A stretch of 37,884 nt of DNA. Origin: an uncultured Clostridia bacterium (GTDB lineage: Bacteria > Bacillota > Clostridia > Peptostreptococcales > Anaerovoracaceae). The notes below the pieces were generated by a model. The model was given only the letters and a program-made list of their open reading frames with translations. It did no database searches and was not told the DNA's origin. Positions 15,484-24,121 of this stretch are shown piece by piece (positions within the stretch are counted from its first letter, which is position 1; every line of letters starts with the position of its first letter). The translations under genes and the position numbers were made by a program. The stretch lies in the NCBI GenBank assembly GCA_934256595.1, contig CAKQOW010000019.1, positions 1-37,884 on the forward strand. The letters are read 5' to 3'.

Positions 15484-16341
15484 ATGAACGGAAAGAAAAA
15501 CACAGTAGCTACACTGTTGGATATGAAAAAAAGCGGAGAAAAGGTCTCAATGCTTACATGCTATGACTATACTACCGCACGCATAATGGAAAACGCAGGT
15601 ATCAATACCATACTTGTAGGCGACAGTCTGGGAATGACAATGCAGGGCTATGACACCACGCTGCCGGTTACTATGGACGAAACCGTAATATATACAAGAA
15701 GCGTAGTCAGGGGCTGCAGCAATACATTTGTTATTGCGGATATGCCGTTTATGAGCTATCAGGTGTCGGCTGCGCAGGCAGTTGAAAACGCAGGACGCCT
15801 TATCAAAGAAACAGGCGCAAACGCAGTTAAACTTGAGGGCGGCGCTGCAGTAACAGAGCAGATAAGAGCTATAGTAAGTGCCGGTATACCTGTATGCGCG
15901 CACATAGGTATGACCCCTCAGTCCGTAAACGTATTCGGAGGCTTCAAAGTTCAGGGCAAAGGTGAAGCAAACGCAAAACGTGTACTTGAGGACGCCTTTG
16001 AAGTGCAGCAGGCGGGAGCGTTTATGTGCGTACTTGAGTGCGTGCCGCCAAAACTTGCAGCGCTGATCACCAAAAAGGTTGATATGATTACAATAGGCAT
16101 AGGCGCGGGAGCTGGCTGTGACGGACAGGTGCTGGTAATGCAGGATATGCTTGCAATGAATACTGATTTCACGCCTAAATTTGTAAAGCATTTTGCCAAT
16201 ATCGGCCAGCAGATGTCAGAAGCTTTCAAAGCCTATGACACTGAGGTAAAGGCAGATACATTTCCTGATACTGCCCACAGCTTTGCAAAGAGTGACTGCT
16301 CAGATGAATATCTTGTGCAGCTTGATGAAATGTTTAAATAG
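15484..16341 (+). CDS. panB: 3-methyl-2-oxobutanoate hydroxymethyltransferase
   Basis: Transfers a hydroxymethyl group from 5,10-methylene-THF to ketoisovalerate to give ketopantoate. The N-terminal metal and substrate motifs MLTCYDYTTARIMENAGI and LVGDSLGMTMQGYDTTLPVT, and later GGFKVQGKG, are diagnostic. Length 285 is slightly above the usual 265-280. It begins four bases after the preceding stop, and its SD GAGGAG lies in that gene's last codons. Second step in the pathway together with the PanG-like protein and PanC. Confidence 0.96.
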   Translation: MNGKKNTVATLLDMKKSGEKVSMLTCYDYTTARIMENAGINTILVGDSLGMTMQGYDTTLPVTMDETVIYTRSVVRGCSNTFVIADMPFMSYQVSAAQAVENAGRLIKETGANAVKLEGGAAVTEQIRAIVSAGIPVCAHIGMTPQSVNVFGGFKVQGKGEANAKRVLEDAFEVQQAGAFMCVLECVPPKLAALITKKVDMITIGIGAGAGCDGQVLVMQDMLAMNTDFTPKFVKHFANIGQQMSEAFKAYDTEVKADTFPDTAHSFAKSDCSDEYLVQLDEMFK

Positions 16342-16359
16342 ACAATGGAGTAAACAGAT

Positions 16360-17220
16360 ATGATTACAGCTACAAAAATTTCAGAAGTCCGAGCTGCAGT
16401 GCGTGAATGGAAGCAGCAGGGATTTACAGTAGGGCTTGTACCTACTATGGGATATCTCCACGATGGCCATGCAAGCCTTGTCGATTGTGCATCGTCTATG
16501 TGCGATAAGGTTGTTGTGTCGGATTTTGTGAACCCTACGCAATTTGCTCCAACAGATGATCTCGAAGCCTATCCTCGTGATTTTGAACATGATTGTGAAA
16601 TCCTGAGAAAACACAACTGCGATATGGTATTCTATCCGTCTGTAGATGAAATGTATCCTGACGGTAACGGCAAAACAGATACCTATGTAGATATTTTTAA
16701 TGATATGACATCACAGCTCTGCGGCAAAAGCAGGCCGGGTCATTTCAGAGGCGTCTGCACAGTGGTTTCCAAGCTTTTTAATATAGTTATGCCGGACAAG
16801 GCCTTTTTCGGTGAAAAAGATGCACAGCAGCTTGCAGTTATTAAGCGTATGGCAAGAGATATGTCATACGGCACAGAAATAGTAGGCTGCCCTACTGTTC
16901 GTGAATCCGACGGGCTTGCAAAATCCTCAAGGAACGCATACCTTGAGCCTGAGCAGAGAAAAGCCGCGCAGGTTCTTTACAGGGCGCTTCAGGCAGGCAA
17001 AAATGCAATAGATGCCGGAGCAACAGACTCAAACAAAGTTACAGGTATTATTCAGCAGGTTATAGACGCAGAACCTATGGCTGTAACTGATTATGTATCA
17101 ATAGTTGACGGTATCACTATGATGCCGGCAGATGAAATATCAGACGGCACGCTTATTGCCATAGCAGTATATATAGGTAAAACCCGCCTGATTGATAATT
17201 TCACATATCACAGCAGATAA
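16360..17220 (+). CDS. panC: Pantothenate synthetase
   Basis: ATP-dependent ligation of pantoate and beta-alanine. The nucleotidyl-transferase motif PTMGYLHDGH (H34, H37), FVNPTQF, GHFRGVCTVVSKLF, FFGEKDAQQ and GLAKSSRNAYL are all present. Length 286 is normal. One residue in a usually conserved place differs (SDFVNPTQF where SIFVNPTQF is common). No panD follows, so beta-alanine must come from elsewhere in the genome or from outside. Ends at a bidirectional terminator. Confidence 0.96.
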   Translation: MITATKISEVRAAVREWKQQGFTVGLVPTMGYLHDGHASLVDCASSMCDKVVVSDFVNPTQFAPTDDLEAYPRDFEHDCEILRKHNCDMVFYPSVDEMYPDGNGKTDTYVDIFNDMTSQLCGKSRPGHFRGVCTVVSKLFNIVMPDKAFFGEKDAQQLAVIKRMARDMSYGTEIVGCPTVRESDGLAKSSRNAYLEPEQRKAAQVLYRALQAGKNAIDAGATDSNKVTGIIQQVIDAEPMAVTDYVSIVDGITMMPADEISDGTLIAIAVYIGKTRLIDNFTYHSR

Positions 17221-17314
17221 TATATTTCTGCATATTGAAATTCTCTGATTAAGGTTATATACTGTTTATAGATAAAAGGCATTACCGTATAGACGGTTGT
17301 CCGATGTATATTAT

Positions 17315-17352
17315 AAAAATAACCGCAGCTTCGATACTTGGCGGTTATTTTT
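17315..17352. terminator. Bidirectional terminator between panC and the convergent membrane protein gene
   Basis: A perfect 12-bp stem, AAAAATAACCGC (17315-17326) / GCGGTTATTTTT (17341-17352), with a T run in both directions. Confidence 0.85.
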
Positions 17353-17364
17353 GTATGCTCCTGT

Positions 17365-18090
17365 TTAGTTGGTTTTGCCAAGCAGATATATCCCCAGATA
17401 TGTTTGCGGAAACTCTATCAGCGTAATAATATCCGCTACATTCGAGGATATTACAGTGGCATATATCACATATGATAAAAAATATATGATTACCGACACC
17501 TTTGCCAGCCTCATATTTTTACTGACATTGGATACTGCCATGACTGCAGCCCCTGCAGCCATAATCAGCGAGATTATAACAAAAGGCTTAAAATGAATAT
17601 CTTCTGTCCCGTACCCATAGATATATCCAAGTTCGACAGGACACAGCAAATACACCAAAGCCATGGCTGCAAGAAGAATAGGCATTACTGTCGTAATCTG
17701 CTTTTCAGGCTCTGCCATACGTTGCCTGTTCTGGCTTCTCCGCCTCAGGTATATGCAGATAATAATTGTAGTTAAACAAATATTGCCGTTAACGCCCGAA
17801 AAACCACAGTACATACCGAATACACAGGCCGCAATTACGAGTATAAGAAAAGTCGGCCTGTATTTTTTAATATACAGCACAAGCAGCATTATACTTATTG
17901 CCGAAAAGATTACAGAAAAAAGATACTGTTTTAATGCTATACCCTGACTTTCCTGTATATAGCCCACTGCAGTATTGTATATAAGCAATACAAGCGTTAC
18001 AACAATGATACCGGCAAAAGACATCAGTAAAGATATAGTTAAAATATTTCTTTCGTCAGCATTTGCTTTTATTTTTTCATATAAATTCAT
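17365..18090 (-). CDS. Polytopic membrane protein of unknown function
   Basis: A 241-residue protein with about seven hydrophobic helices and a basic cytoplasmic loop (YLRRRSQNRQR) in the middle. The start is set at the ATG 18088-18090, preceded by AAAGGTGAT; a GTG nine bases upstream is in frame but less likely. It follows radA by 33 bases on the same strand and probably shares its transcript. I recognise no family motif and infer no function from the radA linkage. Confidence 0.7.
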   Translation of the reverse strand: MNLYEKIKANADERNILTISLLMSFAGIIVVTLVLLIYNTAVGYIQESQGIALKQYLFSVIFSAISIMLLVLYIKKYRPTFLILVIAACVFGMYCGFSGVNGNICLTTIIICIYLRRRSQNRQRMAEPEKQITTVMPILLAAMALVYLLCPVELGYIYGYGTEDIHFKPFVIISLIMAAGAAVMAVSNVSKNMRLAKVSVIIYFLSYVIYATVISSNVADIITLIEFPQTYLGIYLLGKTN

Positions 18091-18123
18091 TACTATCACC
18101 TTTGAGTTATGATTTCAGGTACT

Positions 18124-19500
18124 TTAGCAGTTCTTGAACACTCTGATAGCCTCCTGAATGTTCTTAACCCCTATAATCTTCATCTCACTCGCCGGCTTAA
18201 TTCTCTCAGCATTTTTGACAGGCATAATAATCTGTTTAAAGCCCATTCTGACAGCCTCTCTGACTATCTTGTCAGCGTTCTGCACTGTCCTCAGTTCTCC
18301 TGTCAGCCCTATCTCCCCTATGACTATAGTCCTTGCAGGAGCCGCCATACCTCTGTAGGTGGAATATATGGCAAGCGCTACCGCAAGATCAATATATGTG
18401 CCCTCGGGTTTAAGGCCTCCAACTATGTTTACATATATATCTTCGTTGAGAAGTGACAGTCCTGCCTTTTTCTCTAATACCGCTATTATCATATTAAGTC
18501 TAGCAAAATCCACACCTATGGCGCTTCTTCTGGCAAAACCCACATTGGCTGCCGAGGATAAAGCCTGCACCTCTAAAAGCAGCGGTCTTGAGCCTTCGTA
18601 TACGGCTGTAACTATGGCTCCCTCTATACCGTCCTCCACGTCCTCAAGGAATGTCTTTGACAGGTTCTCAATCTCGATAAGCCCCTGCTGCGCCATTTCA
18701 AAGGCGCCGATTTCACTTGTGTTTCCAAATCTGTTTTTGTAGCAGCGCAGTATTCTGATTTCCTGATTTCTCTCGCCCTTGAAGTCAAGAACGCAGTCAA
18801 CCATATGCTCTACTGTCTTGGGACCTGCCAGCTCTCCCGATTTGGTAACATGAGCAACTATGAATATCGGAATGTTATATACCTTGCCGAGCTTCATCAG
18901 TTCGTTGCCGCAGGTTCTGACCTGTGACACACTGCCGGGCGCCGAATCTATATCAGGTGTAAACATAGTCTGTATGGAGTCGATAATCACAAAGCTTGGT
19001 TTAAGCTCCTGCGCTGCCATATCCACATTTGTCATATTGGTCTCGGCCAGTATATACAGGTTCTGCGGAATATCAGGACATATTCTGTCTGCGCGCAGTT
19101 TCACCTGCTCCTCGGATTCCTCGCCCGAAACATAAAGCACGCTACCTTCGTTTCGCGCAATATTGGCCGCAGCCTGAAGTATCAGTGTTGATTTGCCTAT
19201 GCCCGGCTCACCTGTAATAAGGGTGAGAGAGCCTTTGACAAGACCGCCTCCGAGAACTCTGTTAAGTTCCCCTATACCTGTATCTATCCTCTCGTGAGTT
19301 TCTGAGCTTATCTCTGCAAGCTTTGCGGATTTACGTCTGCTCTGGTCAGTGCTGCGCCCTCTCCTGTCATCTGCAGCTTCAGAGACGATCTTCTCCTCTA
19401 CGAAACTGTTCCATGCACCGCATATGCACTGCCCCATCCATTTGGGACTCTCATATCCACATTCCTGACATACAAATACTGTTTTAGGTTTTTTGGCCAT
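18124..19500 (-). CDS. radA: DNA repair protein RadA (branch-migration ATPase)
   Basis: RecA-like helicase that extends D-loops in recombination. The N-terminal zinc finger has C11, C14, C25 and C27, Walker A is GEPGIGKST (97-105), the RadA-specific KNRFG motif is near residue 250, and the C-terminal Lon-protease-like domain starts around 320. Length 458 matches the family. AGGAGG lies close to the ATG. It has its own promoter (19534-19562) with a LexA-box-like palindrome at the predicted transcript start. Confidence 0.97.
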   Translation of the reverse strand: MAKKPKTVFVCQECGYESPKWMGQCICGAWNSFVEEKIVSEAADDRRGRSTDQSRRKSAKLAEISSETHERIDTGIGELNRVLGGGLVKGSLTLITGEPGIGKSTLILQAAANIARNEGSVLYVSGEESEEQVKLRADRICPDIPQNLYILAETNMTNVDMAAQELKPSFVIIDSIQTMFTPDIDSAPGSVSQVRTCGNELMKLGKVYNIPIFIVAHVTKSGELAGPKTVEHMVDCVLDFKGERNQEIRILRCYKNRFGNTSEIGAFEMAQQGLIEIENLSKTFLEDVEDGIEGAIVTAVYEGSRPLLLEVQALSSAANVGFARRSAIGVDFARLNMIIAVLEKKAGLSLLNEDIYVNIVGGLKPEGTYIDLAVALAIYSTYRGMAAPARTIVIGEIGLTGELRTVQNADKIVREAVRMGFKQIIMPVKNAERIKPASEMKIIGVKNIQEAIRVFKNC

Positions 19501-19514
19501 AGCACCCTCCTTGT

Positions 19515-19526
19515 GAACAGTTGTTC
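19515..19526. promoter_or_regulatory. LexA (SOS) box-like palindrome upstream of radA
   Basis: GAACAGTTGTTC fits the Gram-positive GAAC-n4-GTTC LexA box and covers the predicted start of the radA transcript. One base in the spacer departs from the B. subtilis consensus. Eye match only. Confidence 0.4.
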
Positions 19527-19533
19527 TGTTATT

Positions 19534-19562
19534 AATATATCAGAACAAGCCCTGCTTGTCTA
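19534..19562 (-). promoter_or_regulatory. Promoter of radA
   Basis: Minus-strand TAGACA (19562-19557), 17-base spacer, TATATT (19539-19534) with an upstream TG. Confidence 0.5.
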
Positions 19563-19571
19563 TAGTCTATT

Positions 19572-19610
19572 AAAAAAATCTCCGGAAGTCCTGCGCAAGT
19601 CTCCCGAAGA
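19572..19610 (-). terminator. Terminator after terC
   Basis: A 9-bp stem (19602-19610 with 19579-19587, two wobbles) followed on the minus strand by seven T residues. Confidence 0.75.
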
Positions 19611-19616
19611 CATCTG

Positions 19617-20453
19617 TTACCGTTTTGATTTTTCTTTTTTTCCCGATATTATAACCGAGATTATAATGCTCAGGGCAAGTATTCCGAATATGAAGCCTAT
19701 CGATACAGGGATTGATATTTCAAAATGGAATATCAGAGCCAGCAGCTTGACTCCTGTAAATATGAGTATCAGACCAACGCCGTATTTGACGTATTCAAAT
19801 CTCCTGCGCATATGCTCAACTACAAAGAACAGCTGTCTTAATCCCAGTATTGCAAATATGTTTGAGGAATAGACTATAAACGGGTCCTTTGATACAGAGA
19901 AAACTGCAGGCACCGAGTCTACCGCAAATATTATATCCGAGAATTCTATGAGGCAGAGAATTGCAAACAGCGGCGTAAACAGTTTTTTGCCGTTTTCGGT
20001 TATCATAAATTTCTCACCGTGCATATCTCTTGTCATAGGAAGCACCTTGCTTATCCCCTTTATTATCTTACTGTCATGGGGGTCCTTTTCCTCCTCTTCT
20101 TTCCACATCTTGATGCCGTTAATGATAAGAATGACCCCGAAGATATAGAGTATCCATTCAAGAGCATTTACAATGGCAATTCCCGCAAAGATAAATATGA
20201 AGCGGAGAATTATAGCCCCTATGATACCATAGTTTAAAACCCTGTGCTGCGCGTGCTCCACTATGCCGTATGCCATAAATATTGATATGAATACAAACAG
20301 ATTATCCATGCTGAGACTGAATTCAATGAGATATCCTGCAAAGAACTCGAGGCATTTGTCGCTGCCCTCAAGAAAATATATCCCTGCACCGAATGCGCTT
20401 GCAATCAGCATCCATATGAAAACCCATTTAAGCGAGTGTTTTACCTCACTCAT
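19617..20453 (-). CDS. TerC-family integral membrane protein (probable metal exporter)
   Basis: A 278-residue protein with seven to eight membrane helices and the paired acidic signatures of TerC: EFSLSMDNLFVF and EFSDIIFAVDSVPAVF. TerC/YkoY/Alx-type proteins export Mn2+ and are implicated in metalation of secreted proteins. I use the ATG at 20451-20453 (MSEVKHSLKW), which has a perfect AGGAGG six bases upstream; reading further upstream runs into a terminator stem. That terminator, whose T run ends 18 bases before the ATG, leaves no room for a separate promoter. Confidence 0.9.
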   Translation of the reverse strand: MSEVKHSLKWVFIWMLIASAFGAGIYFLEGSDKCLEFFAGYLIEFSLSMDNLFVFISIFMAYGIVEHAQHRVLNYGIIGAIILRFIFIFAGIAIVNALEWILYIFGVILIINGIKMWKEEEEKDPHDSKIIKGISKVLPMTRDMHGEKFMITENGKKLFTPLFAILCLIEFSDIIFAVDSVPAVFSVSKDPFIVYSSNIFAILGLRQLFFVVEHMRRRFEYVKYGVGLILIFTGVKLLALIFHFEISIPVSIGFIFGILALSIIISVIISGKKEKSKR

Positions 20454-20471
20454 CTCGTACCTCCTTTGCCT

Positions 20472-20517
20472 AAAAAAGACCTTAGACATCTGCTCCGTTA
20501 AGGCAGATGCCAAGGTC
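20472..20517 (-). terminator. Strong terminator between the EF-G-like gene and terC; possible attenuator
   Basis: Minus-strand stem with outer arms GACCTT/AAGGTC and inner GCATCTGC/GCAGATGT, then six T residues at 20477-20472. A second small hairpin (TTCTCT/AGAGAA, 20538-20554) lies just upstream. The terC SD follows seven bases after the T run. Confidence 0.85.
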
Positions 20518-20562
20518 CTGATTTCATTACTGACAGCTTCTCTGAATAAGAGAATTAAATTT

Positions 20563-22488
20563 CTATTCTTCTTCTTCAGCCTTGTGCTGTGCTATGATCT
20601 TTTCTGCAAGCTGTGCAGGAACTTCTTCATATCTTTCGAAGTGCATTGTGAAGCTTCCTCTTGCCTGTGTCATTGATCTTAATGTGATAGCATAGTCAAA
20701 GAGTTCTGCCTGCGGAGCTTCCGCCATAAGCTTCTGTCCGCCGCCTGCCTGAGGTTCCATACCGAGTATCTTACCTCTTCTCTTGTTCATATCCCCCATT
20801 ACATCTCCCATGTAATCATCAGGAACGATGATGTCAAGATGCATTACAGGTTCAAGCAGACAAGGCTTAGCTTCAACGATACCTTTTTTGAATGCAAGTG
20901 ATGCTGCAATCTTGAATGCCATTTCATTTGAGTCTACATCGTGGTATGAACCATCATATAATACGGCTTTGATGTTTACTACCTTGCATCCTGCAAGAGG
21001 TCCCTTTTCCATACATTCTCTGAGTCCTTTTTCAACTGCAGGAACGTAGTTCTTAGGAATTGAGCCGCCGAACAGTTCTTCGCTGAATTCAAATTCTTCC
21101 TGTGCAGGTGAGAATCTGATATGAACGTCACCGTACTGTCCTGCTCCGCCCGACTGTTTCTTGTGCTTACCCTGAACATCTGAGTTGCCTTTGATTGTTT
21201 CTCTGTAAGCTATCTTCTGAGGAACTTCTTTAACCTCTACGCCGAATTTATCCTTTAACTTGGCTGTGATTATTCCAAGCTGAATCTCGCCCTGTCCTCC
21301 GAGGAGTGACTGATGAGTTTCAACGTTTCTTTCAAATACGAATGACGGATCTTCTTCCATCAGCTTATGGAGACCTGTTCCAACCTTTTCGTCCTCGCCC
21401 TTGCCAGCTGCTTCTACTGCCTTGTAAAGTGACGGTGCAGGGAATTCGATTGGCGGGAATGTAACCTGTGCTGATTTGTCACAGAGTGTGTCGCCTGTCT
21501 GAGTGTACTGCAGCTTTGCAAATGCAACGATGTCGCCTGCTGATACTGACGGTGCATCTCCCTGAGTGTTACCTCTTAAGAAGAATACTGAACCCAGCTT
21601 CTCAGCTTTCTCTGCTCTTGTGTTGTATGCTTCCATACCTGTTGAGATCTTGCCTGAGATAACCTTTGCAAGTGAAATCTTGCCAAGGAACGGGTCTGCA
21701 ATAGTTTTGAAAACTAATGCTGACATCTTGCCGTTAGGGTCACATTTAACTGTTTCGCCCTCTGTTGTTTCGTATTCCTTGCCTGTTGCTGTAGGAACGT
21801 ATTTAACGATTGATTCAAGTACGTCTGTAATCTTGTCTCCTGTTGCTGATGAACATTCAAATACAGGAACGATATCTCCGCTTGCGATACCTGTTGAAAG
21901 GCCCTTTGCAAACTGTTCGTCTGTAAGTTCCATATTTTCAAGGTAGTATTCCATAAGTTCTTCATCAGTTCCTGCTACTTCTTCTTCCAATGATTCTCTG
22001 TCCTCTAAAGTAACTACTGATGAGCCGAACTTAGCCTTCAGTTCGTCTATAAGCGCTGCTGTATCAACGTTCTCTTTGTCGATCTTATTTAAAATGAAGA
22101 ATCTTGGCATATCAGCTTTTTTGCAGGAATCCCACGCTTTTTCGGTACCAACCTGAATACCTGACTGTGCATCAACTACGATTGCTGCTGCTTCTACAGC
22201 TCTTAATGCTCCGTTTACCTCACCGATGAAGTCAAAGAAACCCGGAGTGTCAAGGAAATTGATTTTAACCTTGTTGTATTCTACAGGAACGATAGATGTA
22301 CTGATTGAATAGCCTTTTTCTTTTTCCATCTTATCGTAGTCGGATACTGTGTTTCCGTCTTCAACCTTACCTAATCTGTTTATAACCTTTGTCGCAAGTA
22401 ATGCTGCTTCGAGGAATGTAGTTTTACCAGCACCACCGTGACCTAATAATGCAACGTTTCTTATAGTGTCGCTTGTATAGCCTTTCAT
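20563..22488 (-). CDS. EF-G-like translational GTPase (FusA2-type paralogue)
   Basis: A 641-residue EF-G paralogue. Domain I has GHGGAGKT (16-23), a degenerate switch I (KEKGYSIS, where EF-G has RGITI), DTPGF (80-84) and NKID (134-137); domains II-V follow with the EF-G-type GGAGQYGDVHIRF segment and the C-terminal RSMTQARGSFTMHFERYEEVP. The catalytic His of DTPGH is Phe84. The start is the ATG at 22486-22488 with GGAGG seven bases upstream; an in-frame GTG further out is less likely. This subgroup occurs in clostridia beside normal EF-G, with uncertain roles. Own promoter at 22527-22555. Confidence 0.9.
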   Translation of the reverse strand: MKGYTSDTIRNVALLGHGGAGKTTFLEAALLATKVINRLGKVEDGNTVSDYDKMEKEKGYSISTSIVPVEYNKVKINFLDTPGFFDFIGEVNGALRAVEAAAIVVDAQSGIQVGTEKAWDSCKKADMPRFFILNKIDKENVDTAALIDELKAKFGSSVVTLEDRESLEEEVAGTDEELMEYYLENMELTDEQFAKGLSTGIASGDIVPVFECSSATGDKITDVLESIVKYVPTATGKEYETTEGETVKCDPNGKMSALVFKTIADPFLGKISLAKVISGKISTGMEAYNTRAEKAEKLGSVFFLRGNTQGDAPSVSAGDIVAFAKLQYTQTGDTLCDKSAQVTFPPIEFPAPSLYKAVEAAGKGEDEKVGTGLHKLMEEDPSFVFERNVETHQSLLGGQGEIQLGIITAKLKDKFGVEVKEVPQKIAYRETIKGNSDVQGKHKKQSGGAGQYGDVHIRFSPAQEEFEFSEELFGGSIPKNYVPAVEKGLRECMEKGPLAGCKVVNIKAVLYDGSYHDVDSNEMAFKIAASLAFKKGIVEAKPCLLEPVMHLDIIVPDDYMGDVMGDMNKRRGKILGMEPQAGGGQKLMAEAPQAELFDYAITLRSMTQARGSFTMHFERYEEVPAQLAEKIIAQHKAEEEE

Positions 22489-22526
22489 GCTAAGACCTCC
22501 TAAATTTATTTTCACATAGTAGTATT

Positions 22527-22555
22527 AGTATATCATCTATATTTTTTTATTGCAA
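22527..22555 (-). promoter_or_regulatory. Promoter of the EF-G-like gene
   Basis: Minus-strand TTGCAA (22555-22550), 17-base spacer, TATACT (22532-22527), preceded by TGA (extended -10). Confidence 0.6.
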
Positions 22556-22643
22556 TCCTTTTCTACCACTGAGGAACTGTGTTTTTCAATATTTTCGCAG
22601 TATTCACACTAAAAGTGTCAAAACAGCGTTTATGAGGGTACGG

Positions 22644-22669
22644 AAAAGGGCCTTGCCTGAGCAAGACCC
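22644..22669 (-). terminator. Terminator after the decarboxylase beta gene
   Basis: Minus-strand 9-bp stem GGGTCTTGC / GCAAGGCCC with a four-base loop and TTTT. Confidence 0.75.
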
Positions 22670-22710
22670 CATGTGGTATAAAAATGATTTAGAGATTGTA
22701 TTTGAAGTTT

Positions 22711-23874
22711 TTAGTATCCTCCGAACATTGAAAGCATTACTGCTGCAGATACTGCAGAGCCTATAACACCTGCAACGTTTGGTCCCATTGCGTGCATCAG
22801 CAGGAAGTTGCCCGGATCGTAGCTGCTGCCTACTTTCTGGGATACTCTTGCTGCCATAGGTACTGCAGATACGCCTGCCGAACCGATAAGCGGATTGATT
22901 TTGCCGCCTGTAAGCACGTTCATAAGCTTTGCAATGAGAACACCGCCCAGTGTACCGCATGCAAATGCAACAACGCCGAGGACAACGATTTTGAGTGTTT
23001 CTGCTGTGATGAAAGTGTCACCTGTAGCTGAAGCGCCTACTGCAAGGCCGAGCATAATAGTAACGATGTTCATCATAGCATTCTGAGCTGTATCTGAAAG
23101 TCTTGCTGTAGCGCCGCTTTCTTTGAACAGGTTGCCGAGCATCAGGCATCCGATAAGCGGAGCTGCCGCAGGAAGTAATAATACGCAGAGAACTGTTACA
23201 ACTATAGGGAAGAGAATTTTTTCTCTCTGTGTTACAGGTCTGAGCTGCTGCATTCTGATTACTCTTTCCTTTGAAGTTGTGCAAAGCTTCATAATAGGCG
23301 GCTGTATTACAGGTACAAGCGCCATATATGAGTATGCCGCAACCGCAATAGCGCCAAGCAGATGCGGAGCAAGCTTGCTTGTCAGATAAATAGCTGTAGG
23401 ACCGTCAGCACCGCCGATAATACCGATTGATGCTGCTTCCTGTGCATTGAAGCCTAAAATAATTGCAAGATAAAATGCTATAAATATACCGAACTGTGCC
23501 GCTGCACCCATAATCAGTGATTTAGGATTTGCAATCAGCGGTCCGAAGTCGGTCATTGCGCCAACACCGAGAAATATCAATGACGGCAGCACCGGTTTCA
23601 AGGTATAAAAGACTGTGAGTATGCCGGCATTGGATAGGGAGTCTATCATTTTTGTTCCGGCCTCAATCGTATAGTCGTGAATAAACACATCAGCAAGCGG
23701 CAGATTTGATAAAAGCATACCGAATGCTATAGGTATAAGCAATAGCGGCTCAAATCCGTGTCTGATAGCAAGATATAGAAAAATGAATGACACAACGATC
23801 ATAATTGCGTTCTGATAGCCAAGATTTGCTATACCCATGCTATGCACGAAACCCTGTAATGTTTCCAGTAACAT
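22711..23874 (-). CDS. Sodium-ion-translocating decarboxylase beta subunit
   Basis: Membrane subunit of the OadB/GcdB/MmdB family, coupling biotin-carboxyl decarboxylation to Na+ export. Hallmarks are GIIGGADGPTAIYL (with the key Asp), VIQPPIMK, and the late AMGPNVAGVIGSA segment; about nine to eleven helices. The ATG at 23872-23874 is chosen (387 residues) since AAAGGAG lies nine bases upstream; an ATG directly abutting that SD is too close. The alpha, gamma and biotin-carrier subunits are not beside it, so the substrate (oxaloacetate, glutaconyl- or methylmalonyl-CoA) cannot be told. Confidence 0.92.
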   Translation of the reverse strand: MLLETLQGFVHSMGIANLGYQNAIMIVVSFIFLYLAIRHGFEPLLLIPIAFGMLLSNLPLADVFIHDYTIEAGTKMIDSLSNAGILTVFYTLKPVLPSLIFLGVGAMTDFGPLIANPKSLIMGAAAQFGIFIAFYLAIILGFNAQEAASIGIIGGADGPTAIYLTSKLAPHLLGAIAVAAYSYMALVPVIQPPIMKLCTTSKERVIRMQQLRPVTQREKILFPIVVTVLCVLLLPAAAPLIGCLMLGNLFKESGATARLSDTAQNAMMNIVTIMLGLAVGASATGDTFITAETLKIVVLGVVAFACGTLGGVLIAKLMNVLTGGKINPLIGSAGVSAVPMAARVSQKVGSSYDPGNFLLMHAMGPNVAGVIGSAVSAAVMLSMFGGY

Positions 23875-23946
23875 TTTTTCCATCTCCTTTAACTATATAT
23901 TTCTCGGTATCGGTAAAATTATTCATTGTACTTAAATACCGCTAAA

Positions 23947-23975
23947 ATACTACCACAGGGGGTTGTTTTTTACAA
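23947..23975 (-). promoter_or_regulatory. Promoter of the decarboxylase beta gene
   Basis: Minus-strand TTGTAA (23975-23970), 17-base spacer, TAGTAT (23952-23947) with TGG in front (extended -10). Confidence 0.6.
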
Positions 23976-23994
23976 GCCGATTTGTAATTAATAC

Positions 23995-24025
23995 TGTATA
24001 CATTTCGCAAACTTAATGTATACAT
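23995..24025. repeat. Two TGTATACAT palindromic elements upstream of the decarboxylase promoter
   Basis: TGTATACAT at 23995-24003 and ATGTATACAT at 24016-24025, 22 bp apart (two helical turns), placed 20-50 bp upstream of the -35. They could be an activator or repressor site; GntR-type sites have a similar GTATAC core. Unproven. Confidence 0.4.
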
Positions 24026-24046
24026 AAAACAAGAAAGTACAAAAAC

Positions 24047-24072
24047 AAAAAGAGCGGGGTGAGTTCCGCTCT
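24047..24072 (-). terminator. Terminator of the small ORF transcript
   Basis: Minus-strand stem AGAGCGG (24072-24066) / CCGCTCT (24057-24051), then TTTTGTTTTT. Confidence 0.8.
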
Positions 24073-24121
24073 ATATTAAACGAGGGATTAGCCCAGCTCT
24101 TTTTGTCTGATGCTCTTACCG

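Noticed and set aside
15547..16191. Antisense frame of 214 codons inside panB
   Set aside because: Cys/Tyr-rich nonsense typical of the reverse of a GC-skewed coding frame; panB is certain.
20454..20562. yybP-ykoY manganese riboswitch before terC
   Set aside because: Expected because of the gene, but the conserved loops could not be found; only a terminator and a small hairpin are visible.
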